This document shows, piece after piece, positions 8,349-18,600 of a stretch of 64,000 nucleotides of DNA; position 1 is the stretch's first letter; every line of letters starts with the position of its first letter. Where the stretch lies: the NCBI RefSeq assembly GCF_004122735.1, contig NZ_SDIF01000017.1:35460-99459 (forward strand), read 5' to 3'. The position numbers were made by a program, and so were the translations under genes. Source of the DNA: Streptomyces sioyaensis (GTDB taxonomy: Bacteria > Actinomycetota > Actinomycetes > Streptomycetales > Streptomycetaceae). The notes beneath the pieces are model-generated. The model ran no database searches. It was not told the DNA's origin and saw only the letters and a program-made list of their open reading frames with translations.

Positions 8349-8747
8349 TCAGACGGCGACGGCGTGGCGGTGGTCTCCGGCACACAGCGCCCAGATGATG
8401 AAGATGTCGATGGCGATCACCACGATGGCCCAGAACGGGTAGTGGGGGATCCACAGGAAGTTCGCGAGCGCGCTCAGGCCCGCGAGGATCACACCGACCA
8501 CCCGGGCCCACGTCGCGCCGCTGCTCAGCAGGGCGATACCCGCGATCAGGATGACGATGCCCAGGATGAGATGGATCCAGCCCCACCCGGTGAGGTTGAA
8601 GGAGAAGACGTAGTTCTGCGTGGTGACGAAGACGTTGTCCTTGGCGATGGCGGAGATGCCCTCCAGGGCGGTCATCGCACCACCGAAGATCATCAGGACT
8701 GCGGCGAATGCGGTCCATCCGCCCACAGTCTGCTTCTGAGAGGCCAT
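8349..8747 (-). CDS. DUF7144-type four-helix membrane protein
   Basis: A 132-residue integral membrane protein with four predicted helices (AFAAVLMIFGGAMTALEGIS, WIHLILGIVILIAGIALLSS, VVGVILAGLSALANFLWIP, WAIVVIAIDIFIIWALC) and the conserved NYVFSFNLTGWGWIH segment between helices 1 and 2. This fits the DUF7144 family, common in Streptomyces; no function is known. The ATG is supported by AGAGGAG 6 bases upstream. Confidence 0.8.
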   Translation of the reverse strand: MASQKQTVGGWTAFAAVLMIFGGAMTALEGISAIAKDNVFVTTQNYVFSFNLTGWGWIHLILGIVILIAGIALLSSGATWARVVGVILAGLSALANFLWIPHYPFWAIVVIAIDIFIIWALCAGDHRHAVAV

Positions 8748-8845
8748 GGGTCACTCCTCTGCTTGAGAAACCTGGCCGACCACACCGGACCCGCCGGTGA
8801 TCATGCCGTGACACCACGGTTCCACAGGTACGCGGAACCCGCATG

Positions 8846-9685
8846 TCAGGGACGTTCGCGGGCCTGCAGCACGCCCGCCACCGCAAAGCAGAGCGCGCCC
8901 GTGAGGGTCCCCCAGTTGGCGACGCCGACGTTCACGAGGCTGCCGGTCGCGGGCCGGCTGAAGGCCGCCAGCGCGGAGACCATGAAGAGCGCCGACCCCA
9001 GCTGATTGACCGCGACGATCCACCAGCCGAGGCTGCGCCGGTGGAAGCACGGCCGGCCGTGGCAGACCTCGATGACCGCCAGATGCCCCGAGACCAGGAA
9101 CAGCACACAGCCGATCATGTCGGGGGTCCACACCAGCCGGTTCGTCTGCCGTGCCGTGAGCCCCTGCAGAAACGAATCCAGCAGATTGACGCCGAACACC
9201 AGCGTCCCCTGGAACAGCAGAAACGTACTCAGCCAGTCGACCCGGCCGGGCTCGTAGCTCCACCACCGGAACGCGTGCGTGGTCAGCTCACCTGCCGTAC
9301 CCTCCCGGCGCGGAGCATTGATGGTCTGGGCCAGTGAGGCATAGCCGCCGAGGGTGAAGAAGACGCCGCCGATGAAGTAGACCGTGGCGCTCACGATCGG
9401 ACCCGCGGTGCTGAACTGGGCGAGCGCCGCACCGGCGGCGAAGAGGAGCCCGCCGATCGTGAAGGAGCCCGCGGCCAGGCTGTTGAGCCTGCGCAGCCGT
9501 GCCAGGGCCGCGGAGTCGGCGCGCCGCTCACTGCTCTCGGCGGCACCGGTGGGCCGCACCGCGAGCGTCCCGCGCTTGCGGGCCGCCCGGGACTCCCAGA
9601 CGGCGGTGCCGCCCTCCTCCAGGCGCCAGGTCAGCCGGGTGATGAACGGTCCCGCACCCTCGGCGCGCTCCTCGGAATGCCCCAC
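8846..9685 (-). CDS. Multi-pass membrane protein, YrhK-like
   Basis: A 279-residue protein with a soluble N-terminal ~65 residues and then about six hydrophobic helices (FTIGGLLFAAGAALAQF, VYFIGGVFFTLGGYASLAQ, FLLFQGTLVFGVNLL, MIGCVLFLVSGHLAVIEV, WIVAVNQLGSALFMVSALAA, LTGALCFAVAGVLQ). The paired-helix pattern N-x-L-G-S-x-L-F and IGGxFFxxGGY resembles the YrhK domain. Function is unknown. It sits among other small membrane/stress genes on the minus strand, 45 bases after aroQ and 98 before the DUF7144 gene. Confidence 0.65.
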   Translation of the reverse strand: MGHSEERAEGAGPFITRLTWRLEEGGTAVWESRAARKRGTLAVRPTGAAESSERRADSAALARLRRLNSLAAGSFTIGGLLFAAGAALAQFSTAGPIVSATVYFIGGVFFTLGGYASLAQTINAPRREGTAGELTTHAFRWWSYEPGRVDWLSTFLLFQGTLVFGVNLLDSFLQGLTARQTNRLVWTPDMIGCVLFLVSGHLAVIEVCHGRPCFHRRSLGWWIVAVNQLGSALFMVSALAAFSRPATGSLVNVGVANWGTLTGALCFAVAGVLQARERP

Positions 9686-9730
9686 CCGCCGAGACTAACC
9701 AGCCCGTGCGGGATTGCCGGTAGCGCCTCG

Positions 9731-10201
9731 TCAGGTCTTGTGCACCAGACGGGCCAGATGGGCCAGCGCGAGCTCATAGCCGTGGGCGCCCGCCCCGCAG
9801 ATCACCGCGTCGGCGACCCCGGACACGTAGGAGAAGTGCCGGAACTCCTCCCGCCGGTGAATGTTCGACAGATGCACCTCGACGATCGGGACGTCCGCCG
9901 CGGCCAGTGCGTCGCGCAGGGCGACGGAGGTGTGGCTGTAGCCGGCCGGGTTGATCACGATCCCGCGGTGTGCGGTCCGTGCCTCCTGCACGGCGTCGAT
10001 GAGGACGCCCTCGTGGTTGCTCTGTCGCAGGTCGGCCCGTAGTCCGTGTTCGGCGGCGGTGCGCCGGCACAGTGCCTCGATGTCGGCGAGGGTGTCCCGC
10101 CCGTAGATCTCGGGCTCACGCAGCCCGAGCAGATTGAGATTGGGCCCGTTGAGGACCAGGACGGGGACGGCGGAGGCCTGGTCGGCGTCCGGGTTCGGCA
10201 T
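9731..10201 (-). CDS. aroQ: Type II 3-dehydroquinate dehydratase
   Basis: Catalyses 3-dehydroquinate to 3-dehydroshikimate, the third step of the shikimate pathway (or quinate breakdown), as a cytoplasmic dodecamer. The 156-residue length is normal. Motifs: [19 protein letters not shown] (the Tyr of IYG is catalytic), [32 protein letters not shown], and [15 protein letters not shown] with the catalytic His. The ORF starts with ATG at 10201; a secondary in-frame start is not needed. Other shikimate genes are not adjacent, so this may be a second, inducible dehydroquinase rather than the main biosynthetic one. Confidence 0.93.
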   Translation of the reverse strand: MPNPDADQASAVPVLVLNGPNLNLLGLREPEIYGRDTLADIEALCRRTAAEHGLRADLRQSNHEGVLIDAVQEARTAHRGIVINPAGYSHTSVALRDALAAADVPIVEVHLSNIHRREEFRHFSYVSGVADAVICGAGAHGYELALAHLARLVHKT

Positions 10202-10324
10202 GTTCTCTCCCGTGCAGAGGTGCGCGGTGCGCGCCCGGCGTCTGGATGAACCGGTGGGTTCATTGTGCGGGACGCCGCGACCACCCCGGCTCGCCGGTCG
10301 GCGCCCGGCGGCTCGGGAGCCGGT

Positions 10325-10624
10325 TCAGCGCGGGCCACTCCCGCTTTCCGGCCGTCCGGTCTGCCGGTCGGTGCCCGGCGCGGGCAGCGGATCGGGCGCG
10401 GGGCCGGGCTGCGGACCCGGCGTCGGCGGTGCCGGGTGCGGCGGGACCGGATCCGGTTCGGGACCCGGCACCGGCGGCGGTACCGGATCCGGGCCGGGGG
10501 CGGGAACCGGGCCGGGCGCCGGGCCCGGAGTGGGTCCCGGCGGGCCGGGGCCCGGGCCCGGGGTGGGCGGAACCGGGTCCGGACGGGGGGTGGCCGGCGT
10601 ACCTGTGTGCGCTCGCACCGTCAT
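10325..10624 (-). CDS. Small proline-rich protein (PGP/PDPVP repeats)
   Basis: A candidate 99-residue protein made almost wholly of Pro, Gly, Asp and Glu in PxP patterns (PDPVPPTPGPGPGPP), after a short MTVRAHTGTPATPR leader, ending in an RQTGRPESGSGPR tail. A GAGGAG lies 3 bases before the ATG and 9 before an in-frame GTG, which would be the better-spaced start. Third codon positions vary while the Pro pattern is kept, which favours real coding. It has no recognisable domain and would be disordered. A similar small Pro/Glu-rich gene is at 15263-15466. Confidence 0.5.
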   Translation of the reverse strand: MTVRAHTGTPATPRPDPVPPTPGPGPGPPGPTPGPAPGPVPAPGPDPVPPPVPGPEPDPVPPHPAPPTPGPQPGPAPDPLPAPGTDRQTGRPESGSGPR

Positions 10625-10863
10625 CTGCTCCTCACGTGTCGTTCCTGGGCGGACGGGCGCCGGGCGCTCGCTCCGCGCGGGCCTGCCGGTCTCCTTGCCG
10701 GTCCGGCGCCGCCCATGCGCCCAGCCGCGCACCGACCGCGTCCCTGCCCACTCTGCGGGGGCCCGCGGGCCCCCGCGACACAGGCGGTGCACGGACGCGC
10801 CACCGGACGTGCCACCCGGACGCGGGAGCGTAGCGGCGGCCCGGGCCGGGTACCCCCGCCCGC

Positions 10864-11826
10864 ATGAACGCCACGGACACGGACACCGGTACGGACAGGG
10901 ACACCGGTACGGACACCGGCGCGGCCTCGGTGCGGGTGGGCCGCCGCACGGTGCACCTCCACCGGCCGGAGAAGGTGCTCTTCCCGGACGACGGGCTGAC
11001 CAAGGCCGATGTCCTCGACTACTACCGCCGGGTGGCCGCGTCGATGGTCCCGCAGCTGCGCGGGCGCCCGCTGATGCTGGAGCGGCTCCCCGAGGGCCTG
11101 GGCGGCCCGCAGTTCATGCAGAAGGACACCCCGGGCCACTACCCCGACTGGATCCGGCGGGCCGAGGTCGCCAAGGAGGGCGGCACCGTCACCCATACCG
11201 TCTGCGAGGACAAGGCGACCCTCCTCTTCCTCGCCGACCGGGCCTGCCTCACCTTCCACCGCTGGCTCGCGCGCGCCGAGCATCCCCTGCACCCGGACCG
11301 GCTGGTGTTCGACCTCGACCCGCCCGGACCGGACTTCGCCGCCGTACGGGAGGCCGCCCGGCGGCTGTGCGCGCTGCTCGACGAGCTCGGCCTGCCGGCC
11401 GCGTTGATGACCACGGGATCGAAGGGCCTGCACGTCATCGTGGCGCTGGACGGCAAGAGCGACGTCGACACGGTGCGGAGCTTCGCCCAGGACGTGACGC
11501 AGGTTCTGGCGGAGCGTCACCCGGACCGGCTGACCACCGCGGTCCGCAAGAAGTCCCGCGGCGACCGGCTCTACCTCGATGTGCAGCGCAACGCCTACGC
11601 GCAGACGGCCGTCGCCCCCTGGTCGCTGCGGCCGAAGCCGGGTGCCCCGGTGGCCACGCCGATCGGCCGCGACCAGCTCGACGAGCGCGGACTCACCCCG
11701 CAGCGCTGGTCGTTGCGGGATGTCGCGGGCGTCCTGGAGCAGGCGGCCGCCCGGCCGTGGTCCGGGGTGCCGGCCCGTGGACGGTCGCTGCGTACGGCGC
11801 GCAGGCGGCTCGACGCGCTGCGCTGA
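10864..11826 (+). CDS. Stand-alone LigD polymerase/primase domain (PolDom)
   Basis: A 320-residue archaeo-eukaryotic-primase-type polymerase acting in bacterial non-homologous end joining; it fills gaps with ribonucleotides at broken ends held by Ku. Motifs: VHLHRPEKVLFPDDGLTKAD, the metal-binding VFDLDPPG (catalytic Asp pair), MTTGSKGLHVIVAL, and RLYLDVQRNAYAQTAVAPWS. No ligase or phosphoesterase domain is attached, so the ligase must be encoded elsewhere. The N-terminus holds a Thr/Asp repeat (TDTGTDRDTGTDTG). Start codon context is weak. Ku is nearby on the other strand, and an HhH endonuclease-like gene follows. Confidence 0.9.
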   Translation: MNATDTDTGTDRDTGTDTGAASVRVGRRTVHLHRPEKVLFPDDGLTKADVLDYYRRVAASMVPQLRGRPLMLERLPEGLGGPQFMQKDTPGHYPDWIRRAEVAKEGGTVTHTVCEDKATLLFLADRACLTFHRWLARAEHPLHPDRLVFDLDPPGPDFAAVREAARRLCALLDELGLPAALMTTGSKGLHVIVALDGKSDVDTVRSFAQDVTQVLAERHPDRLTTAVRKKSRGDRLYLDVQRNAYAQTAVAPWSLRPKPGAPVATPIGRDQLDERGLTPQRWSLRDVAGVLEQAAARPWSGVPARGRSLRTARRRLDALR

Positions 11827-12018
11827 GCCCCCGCCGCGGCGGGGCCCGGCCCGGCCGCCCGTACGGTGCGGCATGTCCTTGCGCCCCCTGGCCCAACGGC
11901 CGTTTCCCGTGCGGCCGACCGGGGAGGGTGACCGCGGACGAACCGACCCGAGCAACGGAGGACATGGCGTGGCAGGCACTCTCCCCCTCGCCCCCGGGTG
12001 CCCGTACGGGACCGCGGC

Positions 12019-12678
12019 ATGAGCCCCCTCGGCGGGCAGCGGGCCCTGGCGCACGCCCTGCTGGAGCGGCACGGCGAGACCTTCGCGGCACAGAGCGGGA
12101 TCCGCATGGGCAACACCCCGCAGCCGCTGTACCAGGTGCTGGTGCTGGCCGGGCTGCTCAGCGCGCGCATCCGTGCGTCCGTGGCGGTGGCGGCCGCCCG
12201 TGCCCTGTTCGACGCGGGGCTGCGCACCCCGCGGCGGATGGCCGGGGCGACCTGGCAACAGCGGGTCGACGCGCTGGGGAAGGGCGGCTACCGGCGCTAC
12301 GACGAGCGCACCGCCACCCAGCTCGGCGACGGTGCCATGCTGCTGCTGGACACCTACGGCGGCGATCTGCGGCGGATGCGGGAGGCGGCCGACGGCGACG
12401 CCACCGCGCTGCGCCGGGCCCTGCAGGAGATCCCGGGGATGGGGCCCGCGGGCTCCCACATCTTTCTGCGCGAGGTGCAGGGCGTCTGGCCCGAATTCGC
12501 CCCGTACCTCGATGCCAAGGCCGTCCAGGGCGCGGAGCGGCTGGGCCTGCCGGGCGACAGCCGGCAGCTGGCGCGGCTGGTCGGGCCGGACCGCACCGCC
12601 GCGTTCGCCTCCGGGCTGGTGCGCGCCGCGCTGGACCGGTCCGTCGTCGAGGACGTACGGACGGCCGCCGGCGCCTGA
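12019..12678 (+). CDS. HhH endonuclease III-like protein
   Basis: A 219-residue protein with the endonuclease-III-like helix-hairpin-helix architecture: PLYQVLVLAGLLSARIR at the N-terminal helical core, and LQEIPGMGPAGSHIFLREVQ as the HhH motif. I do not see the catalytic Lys and Asp in the standard positions with certainty, nor the C-terminal 4Cys cluster, so it may be a non-enzymatic or AlkA-like homologue. Located after the LigD polymerase gene on the same strand, it likely belongs to DNA repair. The ATG at 12019 has a poor ribosome site; a well-placed GGAGG-ACATG lies at 11964 but in another frame (see findings). Confidence 0.7.
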   Translation: MSPLGGQRALAHALLERHGETFAAQSGIRMGNTPQPLYQVLVLAGLLSARIRASVAVAAARALFDAGLRTPRRMAGATWQQRVDALGKGGYRRYDERTATQLGDGAMLLLDTYGGDLRRMREAADGDATALRRALQEIPGMGPAGSHIFLREVQGVWPEFAPYLDAKAVQGAERLGLPGDSRQLARLVGPDRTAAFASGLVRAALDRSVVEDVRTAAGA

Positions 12679-12695
12679 CCCGGCGGGCGTCCGGC

Positions 12696-15122
12696 TCAGC
12701 CGCTCCAGGTCCAGTCCGCGACCTCCGGCAGATCGGTGCCGTACTCCCGGATCCAGGCGTGATGACGGGTACGGGCGTCGGCCATCTCCTGCCGGAGCGC
12801 GACGGCGCGCACCCCGAGGCCGGGCACCCGGTCGACGACGTCCATCACCAGTCGGAACCGGTCGAGATCATTGCGGACGACCATGTCGAAGGGCGTGGTG
12901 GTGGTGCCCTCCTCCTTGTAGCCGCGGACATGCAGATTCTCGTGGCCCGCGCGGCGGTAGCCGAGCCGGTGGATCAGCCACGGGTAGCCGTGGTAGGCGA
13001 AGACGACCGGCTTGTCGCGGGTGAAGAGGGCGTCGTACTCGGGGTCCGGCATGCCGTGCGGATGCTCCTCCGGCGTCAGCAGCCGCGCCATGTCGACGAC
13101 GTTGACCACCCGCACCGCCAGCTCCGGCAGTTGCCGGCGCAGCAGATCCGCCGCCGCCAGGGTCTCCTGCGTGGGCACGTCCCCCGCGCAGGCCAGCACG
13201 ACATCGGGGTCGCGGCTGCCGTCCTCGGTGCCCGCCCACGCCCAGGCGCCGGCGCCGCGCGCACAGTGGGCGCGGGCCTCGTCGAGGGTGAGCCAGTCGA
13301 AGCTCGGCTGCTTGCCGGCCACCACCACATTGACGTAGTCGCGGCTGCGCAGCACATGGTCGGCCACCGCGAGCAGGGTGTTGGCGTCCGGCGGCAGATA
13401 GACCCGGACCACCTCCGGGCTCTTGTTGAGGACGTGGTCGACGAAGCCCGGGTCCTGGTGCGAGAAGCCGTTGTGGTCCTGCCGCCAGACGTGTGAGGTG
13501 AGCAGGTAGTTCAGCGAGGCGACGGGGCGCCGCCAGGGCAGCCGGCGGGCCGTCCGCAGCCACTTGATGTGCTGATTGACCATCGAGTCGACGATGTGCG
13601 CGAACGCCTCGTAGCTGGAGAAGAGCCCGTGCCGGCCGGTGAGGAGGTAGCCCTCCAGCCACCCCTGGCACAGGTGCTCGGAGAGCACCTCCATGACCCG
13701 CCCGTCGCGGGCGAGATGCTCATCGGTGCCGAGGAGCTCGCCCTGCCAGGCCTTGCCGGTGGCCTCGTAGAGGGCCTCCAGCCGGTTCGACGCGGTCTCG
13801 TCGGCGCCCACGACCCGGAAGTCACGGCGCTCGGCCGTGGCCTCCATGACCGCTTCGAGCAGCCCGCCCAGTACCCGGGTCGGCTCGTGCAGCGCACCGC
13901 CGCGCTTGTCGACCTCCACCGCGAAGCGCTCCAGCGGCGGCAGGGGCAGCTCCCGCAGCAGCAGACCGCCGTTGGCGTGCGGCGAGGCACCCAGCCGGCG
14001 AGGCCCCTCCGGCACGCAGGCCAGCACCTCGGGGCGCGGCCGCCCCTCGGCGTCGAACAACTCCTCCGGCCGGTACGAGCTCAGCCAGTCCTGGAGCTGG
14101 CGCAGATGCCCGGCGTTGTCGCGTACGCCGGGCAGCGGGACCTGGTGGGCGCGCCAGGTGCCTTCGACGGGCTGCCCGTCGACCTCGCGCGGACCGGTCC
14201 AGCCCTTGGGGGTGCGCAGCACGATCATGGGCCAGCGGGGGCGCTCCGTGGCCCCCTCGGTGCGGGCCCGGCGCTGGATGGCGGCGATGCGGTCCAGCGC
14301 GTGGTCCATCGCGGCGGCCAGCGCCTGGTGGACCGCCGCCGGGTCGTCGCCGGTGACGTGGAGCGGCTCGTGACCGTAGCCGCGCAGCAGTGCGTCCAGC
14401 TCGTCCTGCGGGATCCGGGCGAGCACCGCCGGATTGGCGATCTTGTAGCCGTTGAGGTGCAGGACCGGCAGCACCGCGCCGTCGTGCACCGGGTCCAGGA
14501 ACTTCGTGGCGTGCCAGGACGCGGCGAGCGGCCCGGTCTCCGCCTCGCCGTCGCCGACCACACAGGCGACCAACAGCTCCGGGTTGTCGAACGCCGCGCC
14601 ATAGGCATGGGTGAGGGAGTAGCCGAGCTCGCCGCCCTCGTGGATCGAGCCCGGGGTCTCCGGGGCGACGTGGCTGGGGATGCCGCCGGGGAACGAGAAC
14701 TGCCGGAACAGCCGGGCCATGCCCGCCTCGTCCCGGGGGACGTCGGGGTAGGTCTCGGAGTACGTGCCGTCCAGCCAGGAATTGGCCACCACGGCGGGGC
14801 CGCCGTGCCCCGGCCCCCATACGCACAGGGCGTCCAGCGCGCGGGCCTTGATGACGCGGTTGAGATGGGTGTGCACCAGGTTGAGGCCGGGCGAGGTGCC
14901 CCAGTGGCCCAGCAGCCGCGGCTTGACGTGCTCGGGGCGCAGCGGGACGGTCAGCAGCGGATTGGCCATCAGATAGATCTGCCCGGCGGACAGGTAGTTG
15001 GCGGCCCGCCAGTGGGCGTCGAGGGCGCGCAGCTCGTCGGCGCCGAGGGGGCCCGGCGCCGCTGCCGTGTTTGCCGCGTGGTCCGGGGTGCGGGCGTGGT
15101 CCGCTTGGTCCGCGTGGGGCAT
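12696..15122 (-). CDS. Phosphoketolase (Xfp family)
   Basis: A thiamine-diphosphate enzyme that splits xylulose-5-phosphate (and often fructose-6-phosphate) with phosphate to acetyl-phosphate plus glyceraldehyde-3-phosphate or erythrose-4-phosphate. The 808 residues match the family. Seen: [38 protein letters not shown], the [20 protein letters not shown] signature, the ThDP site [15 protein letters not shown]...NGYKI, and [18 protein letters not shown] chose the ATG at 15122, with GAGGAG 6 bases upstream, over one two codons earlier. It is convergent with the HhH gene (17-base gap). Acetate kinase or transacetylase, which would use the product, is not in the window. Confidence 0.93.
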   Translation of the reverse strand: MPHADQADHARTPDHAANTAAAPGPLGADELRALDAHWRAANYLSAGQIYLMANPLLTVPLRPEHVKPRLLGHWGTSPGLNLVHTHLNRVIKARALDALCVWGPGHGGPAVVANSWLDGTYSETYPDVPRDEAGMARLFRQFSFPGGIPSHVAPETPGSIHEGGELGYSLTHAYGAAFDNPELLVACVVGDGEAETGPLAASWHATKFLDPVHDGAVLPVLHLNGYKIANPAVLARIPQDELDALLRGYGHEPLHVTGDDPAAVHQALAAAMDHALDRIAAIQRRARTEGATERPRWPMIVLRTPKGWTGPREVDGQPVEGTWRAHQVPLPGVRDNAGHLRQLQDWLSSYRPEELFDAEGRPRPEVLACVPEGPRRLGASPHANGGLLLRELPLPPLERFAVEVDKRGGALHEPTRVLGGLLEAVMEATAERRDFRVVGADETASNRLEALYEATGKAWQGELLGTDEHLARDGRVMEVLSEHLCQGWLEGYLLTGRHGLFSSYEAFAHIVDSMVNQHIKWLRTARRLPWRRPVASLNYLLTSHVWRQDHNGFSHQDPGFVDHVLNKSPEVVRVYLPPDANTLLAVADHVLRSRDYVNVVVAGKQPSFDWLTLDEARAHCARGAGAWAWAGTEDGSRDPDVVLACAGDVPTQETLAAADLLRRQLPELAVRVVNVVDMARLLTPEEHPHGMPDPEYDALFTRDKPVVFAYHGYPWLIHRLGYRRAGHENLHVRGYKEEGTTTTPFDMVVRNDLDRFRLVMDVVDRVPGLGVRAVALRQEMADARTRHHAWIREYGTDLPEVADWTWSG

Positions 15123-15262
15123 CCTCATCTCCTCACCGAGGTGGCGTGCAAGGGGCGTTCACCGGCGGAACCGTCCGGGTACCCACGCGACGGGCACGTC
15201 ATGGCCGGGCACCGCGACCTGCCCGCTCCGGCCTGCGGTGCGGGCAACCGGAGGACGGTGGT

Positions 15263-15466
15263 TCAGTCGGGTGGCTCGGGGGCCGGGTGGTCGCCCGGGA
15301 CCGCGCCGGGCTCTTCGGGTGCGGGGCCCGGCTCGTCGGGTTCCGGTGCGGGTTCCGGTTCCGCCGGGACCGGGTCCCGCGGCACCGGCTCCGGCTCGCT
15401 CGGCACGGCATCGGGCCGCCTGGGCTCCGGTTCGGTGGTCAGGGCGGCAGCGGTCATCAGGGTCAT
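15263..15466 (-). CDS. Small Pro/Glu-rich protein
   Basis: A 67-residue candidate protein beginning MTLMTAAALTTEPEPRRPD, then nothing but Pro, Glu, Asp, Val and Ala in EPEP / PEPVP patterns, ending HPAPEPPD. The start has a strong ribosome site (GGAGAGGAAC before ATG). It would be acidic and disordered. It lies upstream of the phosphoketolase gene on the same strand with a 140-base gap. It resembles, in size and composition, the Pro-rich candidate at 10325-10624. No function is known. Confidence 0.55.
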   Translation of the reverse strand: MTLMTAAALTTEPEPRRPDAVPSEPEPVPRDPVPAEPEPAPEPDEPGPAPEEPGAVPGDHPAPEPPD

Positions 15467-15667
15467 GTTCCTCTCCTTCCTCACCATGGTCCGTCCGATG
15501 CCCGGCGTCGGCCCGTTCAGGAGGAACGGGGGAGCGGGGGACAACGGCTGGACGACGGGCCGGGCTCAGGTGGGAAGGGAGGCGCCCGCGACGGCGGACA
15601 CGCGTCCGGCCGGACGAACCGAGGTCCCGAGGGCCTGACCCACCGGACAGGCCCGAGGGCGGTGCCC

Positions 15668-18600
15668 TCAGTACACGTCGCGGACGTAGCGCTTGTCGGC
15701 GGCGAGCTGTTTCACATAGCCCGCGGCCGCCTCCTGCGTCAGGCCGCCGTGCCCGACGGCGATGTCCCGCAGTGCACGGTCCACGTCCTTGGCCATCCGG
15801 GACGCGTCACCGCACACATAGAAGTGGGCGCCGTCCTGGAGCCAGGACCACAGGTGGGCGCCGTGCTCGCGCATCCGGTCCTGGACGTAGATCTTGGCGC
15901 GCTGATCGCGGGAGAAGGCGGTGTCCAGCCGGGTGAGCAGCCCGTCCTGGCACAGCCGGCCGAGGGCGTCCTCGTGGTAGAAGTCGGTGGCGCGGCGCTG
16001 CTCACCGAAGAAGAGCCAGTTGGGGGCGCGGTGGCCGCGGGCGCGCCGCTCGTCGAGGAAGCCGAGGAAGGGCGCGACGCCGGTGCCGGGGCCCACCATC
16101 ACCATCGGGGTCGCCGGATCGGCCGGCGGACGGAACTGGGGGGTGCGCCGGACGAACACCGGCACCGGGCTGTCCTGCCCGGCATCGGCCAGAAAGGTGG
16201 AGGCCACGCCCTTGCGCGGGCGGCCCTGACGGTTCTCGTAGCGGACCACGGAGACCGTCAGACGCAGCAGCGCGGGGTCGGTCAGCGGGCTCGACGAGAT
16301 GGAGTACAGCCGGGGCTGCAGACGGGGGAGGAGGTCCGCCCAGTCCGCCGCACCGGCCTGTACCGGGTACTCGGCGAGGACGTCGACGGCCTGCCGGCTC
16401 CAGGTCCACTGGGCCAGCTCACCCCGGTTGTCGGGCCGCAGCAGCTTCTTCAGGACCCGGTCACCGGTGCGTTCGGCGACGAGGCGCAGCAGAGCGGGGG
16501 TGATCCGGGTGATGTCCAGGTGGCGGTGGAGCGCCTCGCCCAGCGGCACCGCGCCCGGGCCCGGGAGGTCGACGATGGCGGCGGGATCGGCACCGGTGAC
16601 CGCCAGCCACTCCGCGACGAGCTCCGGGCAGTTCTGCGGCAGCACCCCGAGCGCGTCGCCCGCCTCGTAGTCCAGCGGGGTGCCGTCGTCGTCACGGGTG
16701 TCGAAGGTGAACTCCCGCACCTCCTTGGTGGCCCCGTCCCGGCTCAGCAGCTGGTTGCCGACGAGGCGGGCGGTGACCGGCGCGGCCTTGGCGGGCCCGG
16801 TGGCGGACGGAGCCGCGGGGGCCGCGGGGGCCGGGGCGGCCGCCGGCCTTCCGGTACCCCCGGGTTTCCCGGCACCGCCGGGCTCCGCGGCGTCGGCCGG
16901 CCCCGGGTCGTCCGTCAGGACCGTGAGCACCTGGTCGAGCCACTGCCCGGCCGGCGCTTCGTAGTCCGGTTCGCAGTCGGTCCGCGGCACCATCCGCACC
17001 GCGCCGAGCTCGGCGAGACGGGCGTCGAGCCGGCGGCCGTGGCCGCAGAAGTCGTCGTACGAGGAATCGCCCAGTGCGAGCACCGAGTAGCGCACGCCCT
17101 CCAGCCGCGGGGTGTCCGGCGCGTTGAGGGTCTCCCAGAAGTCCGATCCGTTGTCGGGGGCGTCGCCGTCACCGAAGGTGCTGGTGACGATGAGCAGATC
17201 GGCGCCGTCCGGCAGGGTGGCCGGTGCGGTGTCCGCCATGCTCAGCAGGGTCGCCTGCCGGCCGCTGCCGTTGAGCCGGCGGGCGGTGTCGGCGGCGACC
17301 TCCTCCGCGTTGCCGGTCTGCGAGGCCCACAGGACGACGAGCGTCCGGGCCGGCGCGTCCCCGGCCGGCGCGGCGGGGGCGTCGGCCGCGGCGGTCCGCG
17401 GCCGGACCTCGGGTATGCGGGAGAACATCCCGGCCAGCACGCCGTTGACCCACAGCGCGGTGTCCGGGCTGAACGGCGCCTCGGCCGGCAGCACCGGGGT
17501 GCCGACGGCGGACCCGGAGTCCAGCCCGGCGAGGAAGCCGGACAGATAGCGGCGCTCGTGCGCGGCCAGCACCGGCGGCGCGGGCTCGGCGAGCTGGAAC
17601 ACCCCGGCCAGCGCCGCCACCGGCACCCGCCCACCGGGGCCCGGGCCCGCGTCCGCCGCGGCCGTCCCGTCCGTGTGTGCCGCCGTCCCCGGCGCGGGCC
17701 CCGGCTCTCCCGCGACCTTGGCCAGGGACACCGCGCACGCCTTGAACTCGGGCTGGAAGGAGATCGGATCGACCGCGTCATGGGTCACCGCGTTGACGCT
17801 GAGGTACTCGCCGAACAGATCGTTCCAGTGGAACGGCGCGAAGCAGTTGCCGGGCCGCACCCGGTCGGTCGGCACCGCGGGCAGCACCGCCCGGCCGCGC
17901 CGTGAGGCGACCTCCACCTTGTCGCCCTCCGCCAGCCCCAGCGCCTGGGCGTCCTGGGGGTGGATCTCCACGAAGGGGCCGGGGCTGAGCTTGTTCAGCT
18001 TGGCGACCGTGCCGGTCTTGGTGAGGGTGTGCCACTGGTGCTGCAGCCGGCCGGTGTTGAGGACGAACGGGAAGTCGTCGTCGGGCAGTTCGGCGGCCGG
18101 GAGATGCGGACGGGCGAAGAACACGGCCCGGCCGGACGCGGTGGGGAAGGTCAGCCGGGGCCGGGTGCCGTCCGGCCGCTCGTCCAGGGACTGGCTGACG
18201 CCGTCGTTGAGGTAGCGCACCGGGTTGCGGGCGGGCCCGTCGGCGGTGGCGCAGGGCCACTGCACGGGCGTCTCCCGCAGCCGCTCGTAGGACACTCCGC
18301 GCAGGTCATAGCCCGTCTGCGGGTTCCAGGCGCGCTTGATCTCCTCGAATATCTCCTCGGCGCCGCGGTAGCTGAAGGCGTCCTCGAACCCCATCTCGCA
18401 GGCGACCTCGGCGATGATCCGCCAGTCCGGCCAGGCCTCGCCCGGTGCGTCGGCGGCCTGCCGCACCAGCGTCAGCGTGCGCTCCGAGTTGACCATCACG
18501 CCCTCGGACTCGGACCACATGGCGGCGGGCAGCACCACATCGGCGTACGCGGTGGTCTCGGTCTCCGCGAAGACGTCCTGCGCGAGGACGAACTCCGCGG

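Noticed and set aside
12019..12678. Naming the HhH protein endonuclease III (nth)
   Set aside because: The 4Fe-4S cysteine cluster and certain catalytic residues are not visible.
10134..13496. Plus-strand open frame of 1120 codons
   Set aside because: It runs in the wrong frame through the LigD polymerase and HhH genes and antisense to the phosphoketolase; its composition (Arg/Pro/Gly/Ala) is that of a GC-rich shadow frame.
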